From Hydractinia symbiolongicarpus (taxonomy: Eukaryota; Cnidaria; Hydrozoa; Anthoathecata; Hydractiniidae), in NCBI RefSeq assembly GCF_029227915.1, contig NC_079880.1:27213501-27277500 (forward strand): a stretch of 64,000 nt of DNA, in the 5' to 3' direction. Both the position numbers and the translations under genes were made by a program. The notes under the pieces were generated by a model. That model was not told the origin of the DNA. It made no database searches and saw nothing but the letters and a program-made list of their open reading frames with translations. This document shows, one piece after another, positions 38,662 through 52,331 of this stretch; positions within the stretch are counted from its first letter, which is position 1; the number at the start of each line of letters is the position of its first letter.

Positions 38662-40154
38662 ACCACAGAGCATAGTGTACTCGCTGAATTCCAGCAATCA
38701 TGTCGAATTAAGAAAAATGTTATTCCTTGGAGTCCAATTGGCTCATTTATTGCATTTATAAGGTCACAGTCCAGAATCAGTTCAATTAAGTCCCACAGTC
38801 AATCGCTTCTCTGTTAAAAGCGATACAACTTAGTAATATTGGAAAAAAATCACTAAATACATGTTGCTACGAATATGTGACGCAACCGTTGTAACTCAAA
38901 GGGACTAATACCGTTAGAACGTCATTGAATTGTTGTTTTTGAAACTGTCTCTGTTTCTTCAACGCGCGATAACGGCTAGGATTGGTCCCACAGTAAAAAA
39001 TAACTTATTTATCTCAATTTTTAAATGTAGCGCTACTACAGAGCATAGTGTACTCGCTGAATTCCAGCAATCATGTCGAATTAAGAAGAATGTTATTCCT
39101 TGGAGTCCAATTGGCTCATTTATCGCATTTATAAGGTCACAGTCCAGAATCAGTTTAATTAAGTCCCACAGTAAATTGCTCTACTGTTAAAAGCGGTACA
39201 ACTTAGTAATATTGGAAAAAAAATCACTAAATACATGTTGGTACGAATACGTGACGCAACCGTTGTAACTCAAACGGATTGATACCGTTAGAGCGTCATT
39301 AAAATGTAGTTTTTGAAACAGTCTCTATTTCTTCAGCGCGCGATATCGGCTAGGATTGGTCCCACGGTAAAAAATGACTTATTTATCTCAATTTTTAAAT
39401 GAAGCGCTTCCACAGCGCCCAGTGTAATCGCTGAGTTCCAACAATCATTTCAAAGTAAGAAGAATATTATTTTTTAGAGTCCAGTTGGCTCACTTATCAC
39501 ATTTATAAGGTCAAAGGCCAAAGTTAGTTCAATTAAGTCCCACAGTCAATCATTTCATTGTTAAAAGCGATATAACTTAGTAATATCGGAAAACTGTCAC
39601 TAAATACATGTTGGTACGAATATGTGGCGCAACCGTTGTAACTCAAAGTGACTGATACCGTTAGAACGTCATTAAAATATAGTTTTTGAAACTGTCTCTA
39701 TTTCCTCAGCGCGCGATAACGGCTAGGTTTGGTCCCACAGTAAAAAATGACTTATTTATCTAAATTTTTAAATGAACCGCTTCCACAGCGCCCAGTGTAA
39801 TCGCTAATTTCCAACAATCATGTCAAAGTAAGAAGAATGTTATTTCTTGGGGTCCAGTTGGCTAACTTATCACATTTATAAGGTCACAGGCCAAAGTTAG
39901 TTCAATTAAGACCCACAGTCAATTATTTCATTGATAAAAGCGATATAACTTATTAATATCGGAAAAATGTCACTACATACATGTTGGTACGAATATGTGA
40001 CGCAACCATTGAATCCCAAACGGATTGATACCGTCAAGAGGTCAATGAGATGTAGTTTTTGAGAATGTCTCTATTTCTTCAGTGCGTGCTTACGGCCAGG
40101 ATTGGTTCCACAGTAAAAAAAGACTTATTTATCTAAGTTTTTGAAAAAAGCACT
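38662..40154. repeat. HOR Y copy 1, 4 monomers (1,493 bp)
   Basis: This matches 41644-43116 at offset 2,982. Shared rare variants are TCTGTTTCTTCAACGCGCG, AAATGTAGCGCTACTACAG and GTAAATTGCTCTACTG. The only difference noticed is GAGGTCAATGAG (about 40,038) against GAAGTCAATGAG. Confidence 0.88.
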
Positions 40155-41643
40155 ACCACAGAGCATAGTGTACTCGCTGAATTCCAGCAATCATATCAAA
40201 TTAAGAAGGATGTTATTCCTTGGAGTCCAATTGGCTCATTTATCGCATTTATAAGGTCTCAGTCCAGAATCAGTTCAATTAAGTCCCACAGTGAATCGCT
40301 TCACTGTTAAAAGCGAAACAACTTAAAAATATTGGAAAAAAAATCAATAAATACATGTTGGTACGAATATGTGACGCAACCGTTGTATTTCAAACGGACT
40401 GATACCGTTAGAACGTCATTGGAATGTAGTTTTTGAAACTGTCTCTATTTCTTCAGCGCGCAATAACGGCTAGGATTGGTCCCACAGTAAAAAATGACTA
40501 TTTATCTCAATTTTTAAATGAAGCGCTTCCACAGCGCCCAGTGTAATCGCTGAGTTCCAACAATCATGTCAAAGTAAGAAGAATGTTATTTCTTGGAGTC
40601 CAGCCGGCTCATTTATCGCATTATAAGGTCACAGTCCAGAATCAGTTCAATTAAGTCCCACAGTCAATCGCTTCACTGTTAAAAGCGATACAACTTAGTA
40701 ATATCGGAAATATGTCACAAAATACATGTTGCTACGAATATGTGACGCAGCCGTTGTATCTCAAACGGATTGATACCATCACGAAGTCAATGAGGTGTAG
40801 GTTTTGAGAATATCTCTATTTCTTCAGAGCGTGCTAACGGCCATGATTGGTCCCACAGTAAAAAAGGACTTATTTATCTAAATTGTTAAAAAAAGCGCTA
40901 CCACAGAGCATAGTGCACTCGCTTTTTTCCAACAATCATGTCAAAGTAAGAAGAATGTTATTTCTTGGAGTCCAGTTGGCTAACTTATCACATTTATAAG
41001 GTCACAGGCCAAAGTTAGTTCAATTAAGTCCCACAGTCAATCATTTCATTGTTAACAGCGATATAATTAGTAATATCGGAAAAATGTCGCTAAATACATG
41101 TTGGTACGAATATGTAACGCAGCCGTTGTATCTCAAACGGATTGATACTGCCACGAAGTCAGTGAGATTTAGTTTTTGAGAATGCCTCTATTTCTTCAGT
41201 GCGTGCTAACGGCCAGGATTGGTCCCACAGTATAAAAAGACTTATTTGTCTAAATTTTTAAAAAAAGCGCTACCACAGAGCATAGTGTATTCGCTGAATT
41301 CCAGCAATCATGTCGAATTAAGAAAAATGTTATTCCTTGGAGTCCAATTGGCTCATTTATCGCATTATAAGGTCACAGTCCAGAATCAGTTCAATTAAGT
41401 CCCACAGTCAATCGCTTCACTGTTAAAAGCGATACAACTTAGTAATATTGGAAAAAAATCACTAAATACCTGTTGCTACGAATATGTGACGCAACCGTTG
41501 TAACTCAAAGGGACTAATACCGTTAGAACGTCATTGAATTGTTGTTTTTGAAACTGTCTCTATTTCTTCAGTGCGTGCTAATGGCCATGATTGGTCCCAC
41601 AGTAAAAAAGGACTTATTTATCTAAATTTTTAAAAAAAGCGCT
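40155..41643. repeat. HOR X copy 3, 4 monomers (1,489 bp)
   Basis: Together with the Y copy that follows, this repeats the X2-Y1 pair as one 8-mer of 2,982 bp. The order across the block is X1-X2-Y1-X3-Y2. Confidence 0.88.
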
Positions 41644-43116
41644 ACCACAGAGCATAGTGTACTCGCTGAATTCCAGCAATCATGTCGAATTAAGAAAAAT
41701 GTTATTCCTTGGAGTCCAATTGGCTCATTTATTGCATTTATAAGGTCACAGTCCAGAATCAGTTCAATTAAGTCCCACAGTCAATCGCTTCTCTGTTAAA
41801 AGCGATACAACTTAGTAATATTGGAAAAAAATCACTAAATACATGTTGCTACGAATATGTGACGCAACCGTTGTAACTCAAAGGGACTAATACCGTTAGA
41901 ACGTCATTGAATTGTTGTTTTTGAAACTGTCTCTGTTTCTTCAACGCGCGATAACGGCTAGGATTGGTCCCACAGTAAAAAATAACTTATTTATCTCAAT
42001 TTTTAAATGTAGCGCTACTACAGAGCATAGTGTACTCGCTGAATTCCAGCAATCATGTCGAATTAAGAAGAATGTTATTCCTTGGAGTCCAATTGGCTCA
42101 TTTATCGCATTTATAAGGTCACAGTCCAGAATCAGTTTAATTAAGTCCCACAGTAAATTGCTCTACTGTTAAAAGCGGTACAACTTAGTAATATTGGAAA
42201 AAAAATCACTAAATACATGTTGGTACGAATACGTGACGCAACCGTTGTAACTCAAACGGATTGATACCGTTAGAGCGTCATTAAAATGTAGTTTTTGAAA
42301 CAGTCTCTATTTCTTCAGCGCGCGATATCGGCTAGGATTGGTCCCACGGTAAAAAATGACTTATTTATCTCAATTTTTAAATGAAGCGCTTCCACAGCGC
42401 CCAGTGTAATCGCTGAGTTCCAACAATCATTTCAAAGTAAGAAGAATATTATTTTTTAGAGTCCAGTTGGCTCACTTATCACATTTATAAGGTCAAAGGC
42501 CAAAGTTAGTTCAATTAAGTCCCACAGTCAATCATTTCATTGTTAAAAGCGATATAACTTAGTAATATCGGAAAACTGTCACTAAATACATGTTGGTACG
42601 AATATGTGGCGCAACCGTTGTAACTCAAAGTGACTGATACCGTTAGAACGTCATTAAAATATAGTTTTTGAAACTGTCTCTATTTCCTCAGCGCGCGATA
42701 ACGGCTAGGTTTGGTCCCACAGTAAAAAATGACTTATTTATCTAAATTTTTAAATGAACCGCTTCCACAGCGCCCAGTGTAATCGCTAATTTCCAACAAT
42801 CATGTCAAAGTAAGAAGAATGTTATTTCTTGGGGTCCAGTTGGCTAACTTATCACATTTATAAGGTCACAGGCCAAAGTTAGTTCAATTAAGACCCACAG
42901 TCAATTATTTCATTGATAAAAGCGATATAACTTATTAATATCGGAAAAATGTCACTACATACATGTTGGTACGAATATGTGACGCAACCATTGAATCCCA
43001 AACGGATTGATACCGTCAAGAAGTCAATGAGATGTAGTTTTTGAGAATGTCTCTATTTCTTCAGTGCGTGCTTACGGCCAGGATTGGTTCCACAGTAAAA
43101 AAAGACTTATTTATCT
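41644..43116. repeat. HOR Y copy 2, 4 monomers
   Basis: This is collinear with Y copy 1 until about 43,117, where AAATATTTAAAAAACGCGC replaces AAGTTTTTGAAAAAAGC. The 261-bp stretch 41912-42172 translates identically to 38930-39190. Confidence 0.88.
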
Positions 43117-43759
43117 AAATATTTAAAAAACGCGCTACCACAGAACATAATGTACTCGCTTAATTCCAGCAATCATGTCGAATTAAGAAGACTGTTATTC
43201 CTTGGAGTCCAATTGGCTCATTTATCGCATTTATAAGGTCACAGTCCAGAATCAGTTCAATTAAGTCCCACAGTCAATCATTTCATTGTTAAAAGCGATA
43301 TAACTTAGGAATATCGGAAAAATGTCACTAAATACATGCTGGTACGAATATGTGACGCAACCGTTGTATCTCAAACGGATTGATACCGCCACGAAGTCAA
43401 TGAGGTGTAGTTTTTGAGAATATCTCTATTTCTTCAGTGCGTGCTAACGGCCATGATTGGTCCCACAGTAAAAAAGGACTTATTTATCTAAATGTTTAAA
43501 AAAAGCGCTACCACAGAGCATAGTGCACTCGCTGAATCCAAGCAATCATGTCGAATTGAGAAGAATGTTATTTCTTGTAGTCAAACTGGCACATTTATCA
43601 CATTTATAAGGTCACAGGCAAAAGTTAGTTCAATTAAGTCCCACAGTCAATCATTTCATTGTTAAAAGCGATATAACTTAGTAATATCGGAAAACTGTCA
43701 CTAAATACATGTTGGTACGAATATGTGGCGCAATTGTTGTAACTCAAAGTGACTGATAC
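43117..43759. repeat. Transition monomers between HOR Y and HOR F
   Basis: There are about 1.7 monomers. The variant GTGGCGCAATTGTTG near 43,727 is found again in the 5-mer at about 51,550 and 53,415, so this sequence was a donor for, or a relative of, HOR G. Confidence 0.8.
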
Positions 43760-46700
43760 CGTTAGAACGTCATTGAAATGTAGTTTTTGAAACTGTCTCT
43801 ATTTCTTCAGCGCGCAATAACGGCTAGGATTGGTCCCACAATAAAAAATGACTATTTATCTCAATTTTTAAATGAAGCGCTTCCACAGCACCCAGTGTAA
43901 TCGCTGAGTTCCAACAATCATGTCAAAGTAAGAAAAATGTTATTTCTTGGAGTCCAGCTGGCTCACTTATCACATTTATAACGTTACAGGCCAAAGGTAG
44001 TTGAATTAAGTCCCACAGTCAATCATTTCATTGTTAAAAGCGATATAACTTAGTAATATCGGAAAAATGTCACTAAATACATGCTGGTACGAATATGTGA
44101 CGCTACCGTTGTATCTCAAACGGATTGATACCGCCAAAAAGTCAATGAGATGCAGTTTTTGAGAATGTCTCTATTTCTTCAGTGCGTGCTAACGGACAGG
44201 ATTGGTCCCACAGTAAAAAAAGACTTATTTATCTAAATTTTTAAAAAAAGCGCTAACACAGGGCATAGTGTACTTGCTGAAATCCAGCAATCATGTCAAT
44301 TTAAGAAGAATGTTATTCCTTGGAGTCCAATTGGCTCATTTATCGCATTTATAAGGTCACAGTCCAGAATCAGTTCAATAAAGTCCCACAGTCAATCATT
44401 TCATTGTTAAAAGCGATATAACTTAGGAATATCGGAAAAATGTCACTAAATACATGCTGGTACGAATATGTGACGCAACCGTTGTATCTCAAACGGATTG
44501 ATACCGCCAAGAAGTCAATGAGATGTAGTTTTTGAGAATGTCTCTATTTCTTCAGTGCGTGCTAACGGCAAGGATTGGTTCCACAGTAAAAAAAGACTTA
44601 TTTATCAAAGTTTTTGAAAAAAGCACTACCTCAGAGCATAGTGTACTCGCTGAATTCCAGCAATCATATCAAATTAAGAGGGATGTTATTCCTTGGAGTC
44701 CAATTGGCTCATTTATCGCATTTTTAAGGTCACAGTCCAGAATCAGTTCAATTAAGTCCAACAGTCAATCGCTTCACTGTTAAAAGCGATACAACTTAGT
44801 AATATTGGAAAAGAAATCAATAAATACATGTTGGTACGAATATGTGACGCAACCGTTGTAACTCAAACGGACTGATACCGTTAGAACGTCATTGAAATGT
44901 AGTTTTTGAAACTGTCTCTATTTCTTCAGCGCGCAATAACGGGTAGGATTGATCCCACAGTAAAAAATGACTATTTATCTCAATTTTTAAATGAAGCGCT
45001 TCCACAGCGCCCAGTGTAATCGCTGAGTTCCAACAATCATGTCAAAGTAAGAAAAATGTTATTTCTTGGAGTCCAGCTGGCTCACTTATCACATTTATAA
45101 CGTTACAGGCCAAAGGTAGTTGAATTAAGTCCCACAGTCAATCATTTCATTGTTAAAAGCGATATAACTTAGTAATATCGGAAAAATGTCACTAAATACA
45201 TGCTGGTACGAATATGTGACGCAACCGTTGTATCTCAAACGGATTGATACCGCCAAGAAGTCAATGAGATGTAGTTTTTGAGAATGTCTCTATTTCTTCA
45301 GTGCGTGCTAACGGACAGGATTGGTCCCACAGTAAAAAAAGACTTATTTATCTAAATTTTTAAAAAAAGCGCTACCACAGGGCATAGTGTACTTGCTGAA
45401 ATCCAGCAATCATGTCAATTTAAGAAGAATGTTATTCCTTGGAGTCCAGTTGGCTCGTTTATCACATTTATCAGGTCACAGACGAAAGTTAGTTCAATTA
45501 AGTCCCACAGTCAATCGTGTCATTGTTAAAAGCGATATAACTTGGTAATATCGGAAATATGTCACTAAATACATGTTGGTACGAATATGTGACGCAGCCG
45601 TTGTATCTCAAACGGATTGATACCGCCACGAAGTCAATGAGGTGTAGTTTTTGAGAATATCTCTATTTCTTCAGTGCGTGCTAACGGCCATGATTGGTCC
45701 CACAGTAAAAAAGGACTTATTTATCTAAATGTTTAAAAAAAGCGCTACCACAGAGCATAGTGCACTCGCTGAATCCAAGCAATCATGTCGAATTGAGAAG
45801 AATGTTATTTCTTGTAGTCAAACTGGCACATTTATCACATTTATAAGGTCACAGGCCAAAGTTAGTTCAATTAAGTCCCACAGTCAATCATTTCATTGTT
45901 AAAAGCGATATAATTAGTAATATCGGAAATATGTCACAAAATACATGTTGGTACGAATATGAGACGCAGCCGTTGTATCTCAAACGGATTGATACCATCA
46001 CGAAGTCAATGAGGTGTAGTTTTTGAGAATATCTCTATTTCTTCAGAGCGTGCTAACGGCCATGATTGGTCCCACAGTAAAAAAGGACTTATTTATCTAA
46101 ATTGTTAAAAAAGTGCTACCACAGAGCATAGTGCACTCGCTGATTTCCAACAATCATGTCAAAGTAAGAAGAATGTTATTTCCTGGAGTCCAGTTGGCTA
46201 ACTTATCACATTTATAAGGTCACAGGCCAAAGTTAGTTCAATTAAGTCCCACAGTCAATCATTTCATTGTTAACAGCGATATAATTAGTAATATCGGAAA
46301 AATGTCGCTAAATACATGTTGGTACGAATATGTAACGCAGCCGTTGTATCTCAAACGGATTGATACTGCCACGAAGTCAGTGAGATTTAGTTTTTGAGAA
46401 TTCCTCTATTTCTTCAGTGCGTGCTTACGGCCAGGATTGGTTCCACAGTAAAAAAAGACTTATTTATCTAAATATTTAAAAAACGAGCTACCACAGAACA
46501 TAATGTACTCGCTGAATTCCAGCAATCATGTCGAATTAAGAAGAATGTTATTCCTTGGGGTCCAATTGGCTCATTTATCGCATTTATAAGGTCACAGTCC
46601 AGAATCAGTTCAATTAAGTCCCACAGTCAATCATTTCATTGTTAAAAGCGATATAACTTAGGAATATCGGAAAAATGTCACTAAATACATGTTGGTACGA

Positions 46701-47112
46701 ATATGTGACGCAACCGTTGTATCTCAAACGGATTGATACCGCCAAGAAGTCAATGAGATGTAGTTTTTGAGAATGTCTCTATTTCTTCAGTGCGTGCTAA
46801 CGGCAAGGATTGGTTCCACAGTAAAAAAAGACTTATTTATCTAAGTTTTTGAAAAAAGCACTACCTCAGAGCATAGTGTACTCGCTGAATTCCAGCAATC
46901 ATATCAAACTAAGAAGGATGTTATTCCTTGGAGTCCAATTGGCTCATTTATCGCATTTTTAAGGTCACAGTCCAGAATCAGTTCAATTAAGTCTCACAGT
47001 CAATCGCTTCACTGTTAAAAGCGATACAACTTAGTAATATTGGAAAAAAAATCAATAAATACATGTTGGTACGAATATGTGACGCAACCGTGTAACTCAA
47101 ACGGACTGATAC
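43760..47112. repeat. HOR F copy 1, 9 monomers (3,353 bp)
   Basis: The marker ACGTTACAGGCCAAAGGTAG is at 43981, 45100, 47334, 48453 and 50687, with alternating spacings of 1,119 and 2,234 bp that sum to 3,353. The unit therefore contains an internal 3-monomer duplication. Copy 2 differs at a few sites only, for example TTGGGGTCC near 46,557 against TTGGAGTCC. Confidence 0.88.
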
Positions 47113-50100
47113 CGTTAGAACGTCATTGAAATGTTGTTTTTGAAACTGTCTCTATTTCTTCAGCGCGCAATAACGGCTAGGATTAGTCCCACAGTAAAAA
47201 ATGACTATTTATCTCAATTTTTAAATGAAGCGCTTCCACAGCACCCAGTGTAATCGCTGAGTTCCAACAATCATGTCAAAGTAAGAAAAATGTTATTTCT
47301 TGGAGTCCAGCTGGCTCACTTATCACATTTATAACGTTACAGGCCAAAGGTAGTTGAATTAAGTCCCACAGTCAATCATTTCATTGTTAAAAGCGATATA
47401 ACTTAGTAATATCGGAAAAATGTCACTAAATACATGCTGGTACGAATATGTGACGCAACCGTTGTATCTCAAACGGATTGATACCGCCAAAAAGTCAATG
47501 AGATGCAGTTTTTGAGAATGTCTCTATTTCTTCAGTGCGTGCTAACGGACAGGATTGGTCCCACAGTAAAAAAAGACTTATTTATCTAAATTTTTAAAAA
47601 AAGCGCTAACACAGGGCATAGTGTACTTGCTGAAATCCAGCAATCATGTCAATTTAAGAAGAATGTTATTCCTTGGAGTCCAATTGGCTCATTTATCGCA
47701 TTTATAAGGTCACAGTCCAGAATCAGTTCAATAAAGTCCCACAGTCAATCATTTCATTGTTAAAAGCGATATAACTTAGGAATATCGGAAAAATGTCACT
47801 AAATACATGCTGGTACGAATATGTGACGCAACCGTTGTATCTCAAACGGATTGATACCGCCAAGAAGTCAATGAGATGTAGTTTTTGAGAATGTCTCTAT
47901 TTCTTCAGTGCGTGCTAACGGCAAGGATTGGTTCCACAGTAAAAAAAGACTTATTTATCAAAGTTTTTGAAAAAAGCACTACCTCAGAGCATAGTGTACT
48001 CGCTGAATTCCAGCAATCATATCAAATTAAGAGGGATGTTATTCCTTGGAGTCCAATTGGCTCATTTATCGCATTTTTAAGGTCACAGTCCAGAATCAGT
48101 TCAATTAAGTCCAACAGTCAATCGCTTCACTGTTAAAAGCGATACAACTTAGTAATATTGGAAAAGAAATCAATAAATACATGTTGGTACGAATATGTGA
48201 CGCAACCGTTGTAACTCAAACGGACTGATACCGTTAGAACGTCATTGAAATGTAGTTTTTGAAACTGTCTCTATTTCTTCAGCGCGCAATAACGGGTAGG
48301 ATTGATCCCACAGTAAAAAATGACTATTTATCTCAATTTTTAAATGAAGCGCTTCCACAGCGCCCAGTGTAATCGCTGAGTTCCAACAATCATGTCAAAG
48401 TAAGAAAAATGTTATTTCTTGGAGTCCAGCTGGCTCACTTATCACATTTATAACGTTACAGGCCAAAGGTAGTTGAATTAAGTCCCACAGTCAATCATTT
48501 CATTGTTAAAAGCGATATAACTTAGTAATATCGGAAAAATGTCACTAAATACATGCTGGTACGAATATGTGACGCAACCGTTGTATCTCAAACGGATTGA
48601 TACCGCCAAGAAGTCAATGAGATGTAGTTTTTGAGAATGTCTCTATTTCTTCAGTGCGTGCTAACGGACAGGATTGGTCCCACAGTAAAAAAAGACTTAT
48701 TTATCTAAATTTTTAAAAAAAGCGCTACCACAGGGCATAGTGTACTTGCTGAAATCCAGCAATCATGTCAATTTAAGAAGAATGTTATTCCTTGGAGTCC
48801 AGTTGGCTCGTTTATCACATTTATCAGGTCACAGACGAAAGTTAGTTCAATTAAGTCCCACAGTCAATCGTGTCATTGTTAAAAGCGATATAACTTGGTA
48901 ATATCGGAAATATGTCACTAAATACATGTTGGTACGAATATGTGACGCAGCCGTTGTATCTCAAACGGATTGATACCGCCACGAAGTCAATGAGGTGTAG
49001 TTTTTGAGAATATCTCTATTTCTTCAGTGCGTGCTAACGGCCATGATTGGTCCCACAGTAAAAAAGGACTTATTTATCTAAATGTTTAAAAAAAGCGCTA
49101 CCACAGAGCATAGTGCACTCGCTGAATCCAAGCAATCATGTCGAATTGAGAAGAATGTTATTTCTTGTAGTCAAACTGGCACATTTATCACATTTATAAG
49201 GTCACAGGCCAAAGTTAGTTCAATTAAGTCCCACAGTCAATCATTTCATTGTTAAAAGCGATATAATTAGTAATATCGGAAATATGTCACAAAATACATG
49301 TTGGTACGAATATGAGACGCAGCCGTTGTATCTCAAACGGATTGATACCATCACGAAGTCAATGAGGTGTAGTTTTTGAGAATATCTCTATTTCTTCAGA
49401 GCGTGCTAACGGCCATGATTGGTCCCACAGTAAAAAAGGACTTATTTATCTAAATTGTTAAAAAAGTGCTACCACAGAGCATAGTGCACTCGCTGATTTC
49501 CAACAATCATGTCAAAGTAAGAAGAATGTTATTTCCTGGAGTCCAGTTGGCTAACTTATCACATTTATAAGGTCACAGGCCAAAGTTAGTTCAATTAAGT
49601 CCCACAGTCAATCATTTCATTGTTAACAGCGATATAATTAGTAATATCGGAAAAATGTCGCTAAATACATGTTGGTACGAATATGTAACGCAGCCGTTGT
49701 ATCTCAAACGGATTGATACTGCCACGAAGTCAGTGAGATTTAGTTTTTGAGAATTCCTCTATTTCTTCAGTGCGTGCTTACGGCCAGGATTGGTTCCACA
49801 GTAAAAAAAGACTTATTTATCTAAATATTTAAAAAACGAGCTACCACAGAACATAATGTACTCGCTGAATTCCAGCAATCATGTCGAATTAAGAAGAATG
49901 TTATTCCTTGGAGTCCAATTGGCTCATTTATCGCATTTATAAGGTCACAGTCCAGAATCAGTTCAATTAAGTCCCACAGTCAATCATTTCATTGTTAAAA
50001 GCGATATAACTTAGGAATATCGGAAAAATGTCACTAAATACATGTTGGTACGAATATGTGACGCAACCGTTGTATCTCAAACGGATTGATACCGCCAAGA

Positions 50101-50465
50101 AGTCAATGAGATGTAGTTTTTGAGAATGTCTCTATTTCTTCAGTGCGTGCTAACGGCAAGGATTGGTTCCACAGTAAAAAAAGACTTATTTATCTAAGTT
50201 TTTGAAAAAAGCACTACCTCAGAGCATAGTGTACTCGCTGAATTCCAGCAATCATATCAAACTAAGAAGGATGTTATTCCTTGGAGTCCAATTGGCTCAT
50301 TTATCGCATTTTTAAGGTCACAGTCCAGAATCAGTTCAATTAAGTCTCACAGTCAATCGCTTCACTGTTAAAAGCGATACAACTTAGTAATATTGGAAAA
50401 AAAATCAATAAATACATGTTGGTACGAATATGTGACGCAACCGTGTAACTCAAACGGACTGATAC
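47113..50465. repeat. HOR F copy 2, 9 monomers (3,353 bp)
   Basis: This is collinear with copy 1. The 252-bp stretch 47885-48136 translates identically to 44532-44783. CCGTGTAACTC, lacking a T, is at about 47,090 and 50,443 and marks both ends of the unit. Confidence 0.88.
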
Positions 50466-51040
50466 CGTTAGAACGTCATTGAAATGTTGTTTTTGAAACT
50501 GTCTCTATTTCTTCAGCGCGCAATAACGGCTAGGATTGGTCCCACAGTAAAAAATGACTATTTATCTCAATTTTTAAATGAAGCGCTTCCACAGCACCCA
50601 GTGTAATCACTGAGTTCCAACAATCATGTCAAAGTAAGAAAAATGTTATTTCTTGGAGTCCAGCTGGCTCACTTATCACATTTATAACGTTACAGGCCAA
50701 AGGTAGTTGAATTAAGTCCCACAGTCAATCATTTCATTGTTAAAAGCGATATAACTTAGTAATATCGGAAAAATGTCACTAAATACATGCTGGTACGAAT
50801 ATGTGACGCAACCGTTGTATCTCAAACGGATTGATACCGCCAAAAAGTCAATGAGATGCAGTTTTTGAGAATGTCTCTATTTCTTCAGTGCGTGCTAACG
50901 GACAGGATTGGTCCCACAGTAAAAAAAGACTTATTTATCTAAATTTTTAAAAAAAGCGCTAGCACAGGGCATAGTGTACTTGCTGAAATCCAGCAATCAT
51001 GTCAATTTAAGAAGAATGTTATTCCTTGGAGTCCAGTTGG
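50466..51040. repeat. HOR F copy 3, truncated; also the start of HOR G copy 1
   Basis: The F match continues about 575 bp and ends near 51,040, where CAGTTGGCTCGTTTATCAC replaces CAATTGGCTCATTTATCGC. This tail became the first part of the 5-mer HOR G. Confidence 0.8.
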
Positions 51041-52331
51041 CTCGTTTATCACATTTATCAGGTCACAGACGAAAGTTAGTTCAATTAAGTCCCACAGTCA
51101 ATCGTCTCATTGTTAAAAGCGATATAACTTAGTAATATCGGAAATATGTCACTAAATACATGTTGGTACGAATATGTGACGCAGCCGTTGTATCTCAAAC
51201 GGATTGATACCGCCACGAAGTCAATGAGGTGTAGTTTTTGAGAATATCTCTATTTCTTCAGTGCGTGCTAACGGCCATGATTGGTCCCACAGTAAAAAAG
51301 GACTTATTTATCTAAATGTTTAAAAAAAGCGCTACCACAGAGCATAGTGCACTCGCTGAATCCAAGAAATCATGTCGAATTGAGAAGAATGTTATTTCTT
51401 GTAGTCAAACTGGCACATTTATCACATTTATAAGGTCACAGGCCAAAGTTAGTTCAATTAAGTCCCACAGTCAATCATTTCATTGTTAAAAGCGATATAA
51501 CTTAGTAATATCGGAAAACTGTCACTAAATACATGTTGGTACGAATATGTGGCGCAATTGTTGTAACTCAAAGTGACTGATACCGTTAGAACGTCATTAA
51601 AATATAGTTTTTGAAACTGTCTCTATTTCCACCGCGCGCGATAACGGCTAGGTTTGGTCCCACAGTAAAAAATGACTTGTTTATCTAAATTTTTAAATGA
51701 ACCGCTTCCACAGCGCCCAGTGTAATCGCTAATTTCCAACAATCATGTCAAAGTAAGAAGAATGTTATTTCTTGGAGTCCAGTTGGCTAACTTATCACAT
51801 TTATAAGGTCACAGGCCAAAGTTAGTTCAATTAAGTCCCACAGTCAATTATTTCATTGATAAAAGCGATATAACTTAGTAATATCGGAAAAATGTCACTA
51901 CATACATGTTGGTACGAATATGTGACGCAACCATTGAATCCCAAACGGATTGATACCGTCAAGAAGTCAATGAGATGTAGTTTTTGAGAATGTCTCTATT
52001 TCTTCAGTGCGTGCTTACGGCCAGGATTGGTTCCACAGTAAAAAAAGACTTATTTATCTAAATATTTAAAAAACGCGCTACCACAGAACATAATGTACTC
52101 GCTGAATTCCAGCAATCATGTCGAATTAAGAAGAATGTTATTCCTTGGAGTCCAATTGGCTCATTTATCGCATTTTTAAGGTCACAGTCCAGAATCAGTT
52201 CAATTAAGTCCCACAGTCAATCGCTTCACTGTTAAAAGCGATACAACTTAGTAATATTGGAAAAAAAATCAATAAATACATGTTGGTACGAATATGTGAC
52301 GCAACCGTTGTAACTCAAACGGACTGATACC
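50467..52331. repeat. HOR G copy 1, 5 monomers (1,865 bp)
   Basis: The marker ACGTTACAGG is at 50687, 52552 and 54417, spaced 1,865 bp. Other markers are GTGGCGCAATTGTTG, TATTTCCACCGCGCGCG (TATTTCCACAGCGCGCG in copy 2) and ACTTGTTTATCTAAATTTT. Confidence 0.86.

Noticed and set aside
38930-39190. Open frame of 86 codons, repeated at 41912-42172
   Set aside because: Same reason: TTG start, within HOR Y, and identical translation reflects recent DNA duplication, not protein conservation.
44532-44783. Open frame of 83 codons, repeated at 47885-48136
   Set aside because: TTG start within HOR F; no coding signature. Other monomers in the same phase have stops.
44930-44955. CENP-B box candidate (CGGG in AATAACGGGTAGG, and elsewhere CCGTTGTAACTCAAACGG)
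   Set aside because: The required TTCG-N4-A-N2-CGGG spacing is absent. CGGG appears only as a local variant of AACGGCTAGG.
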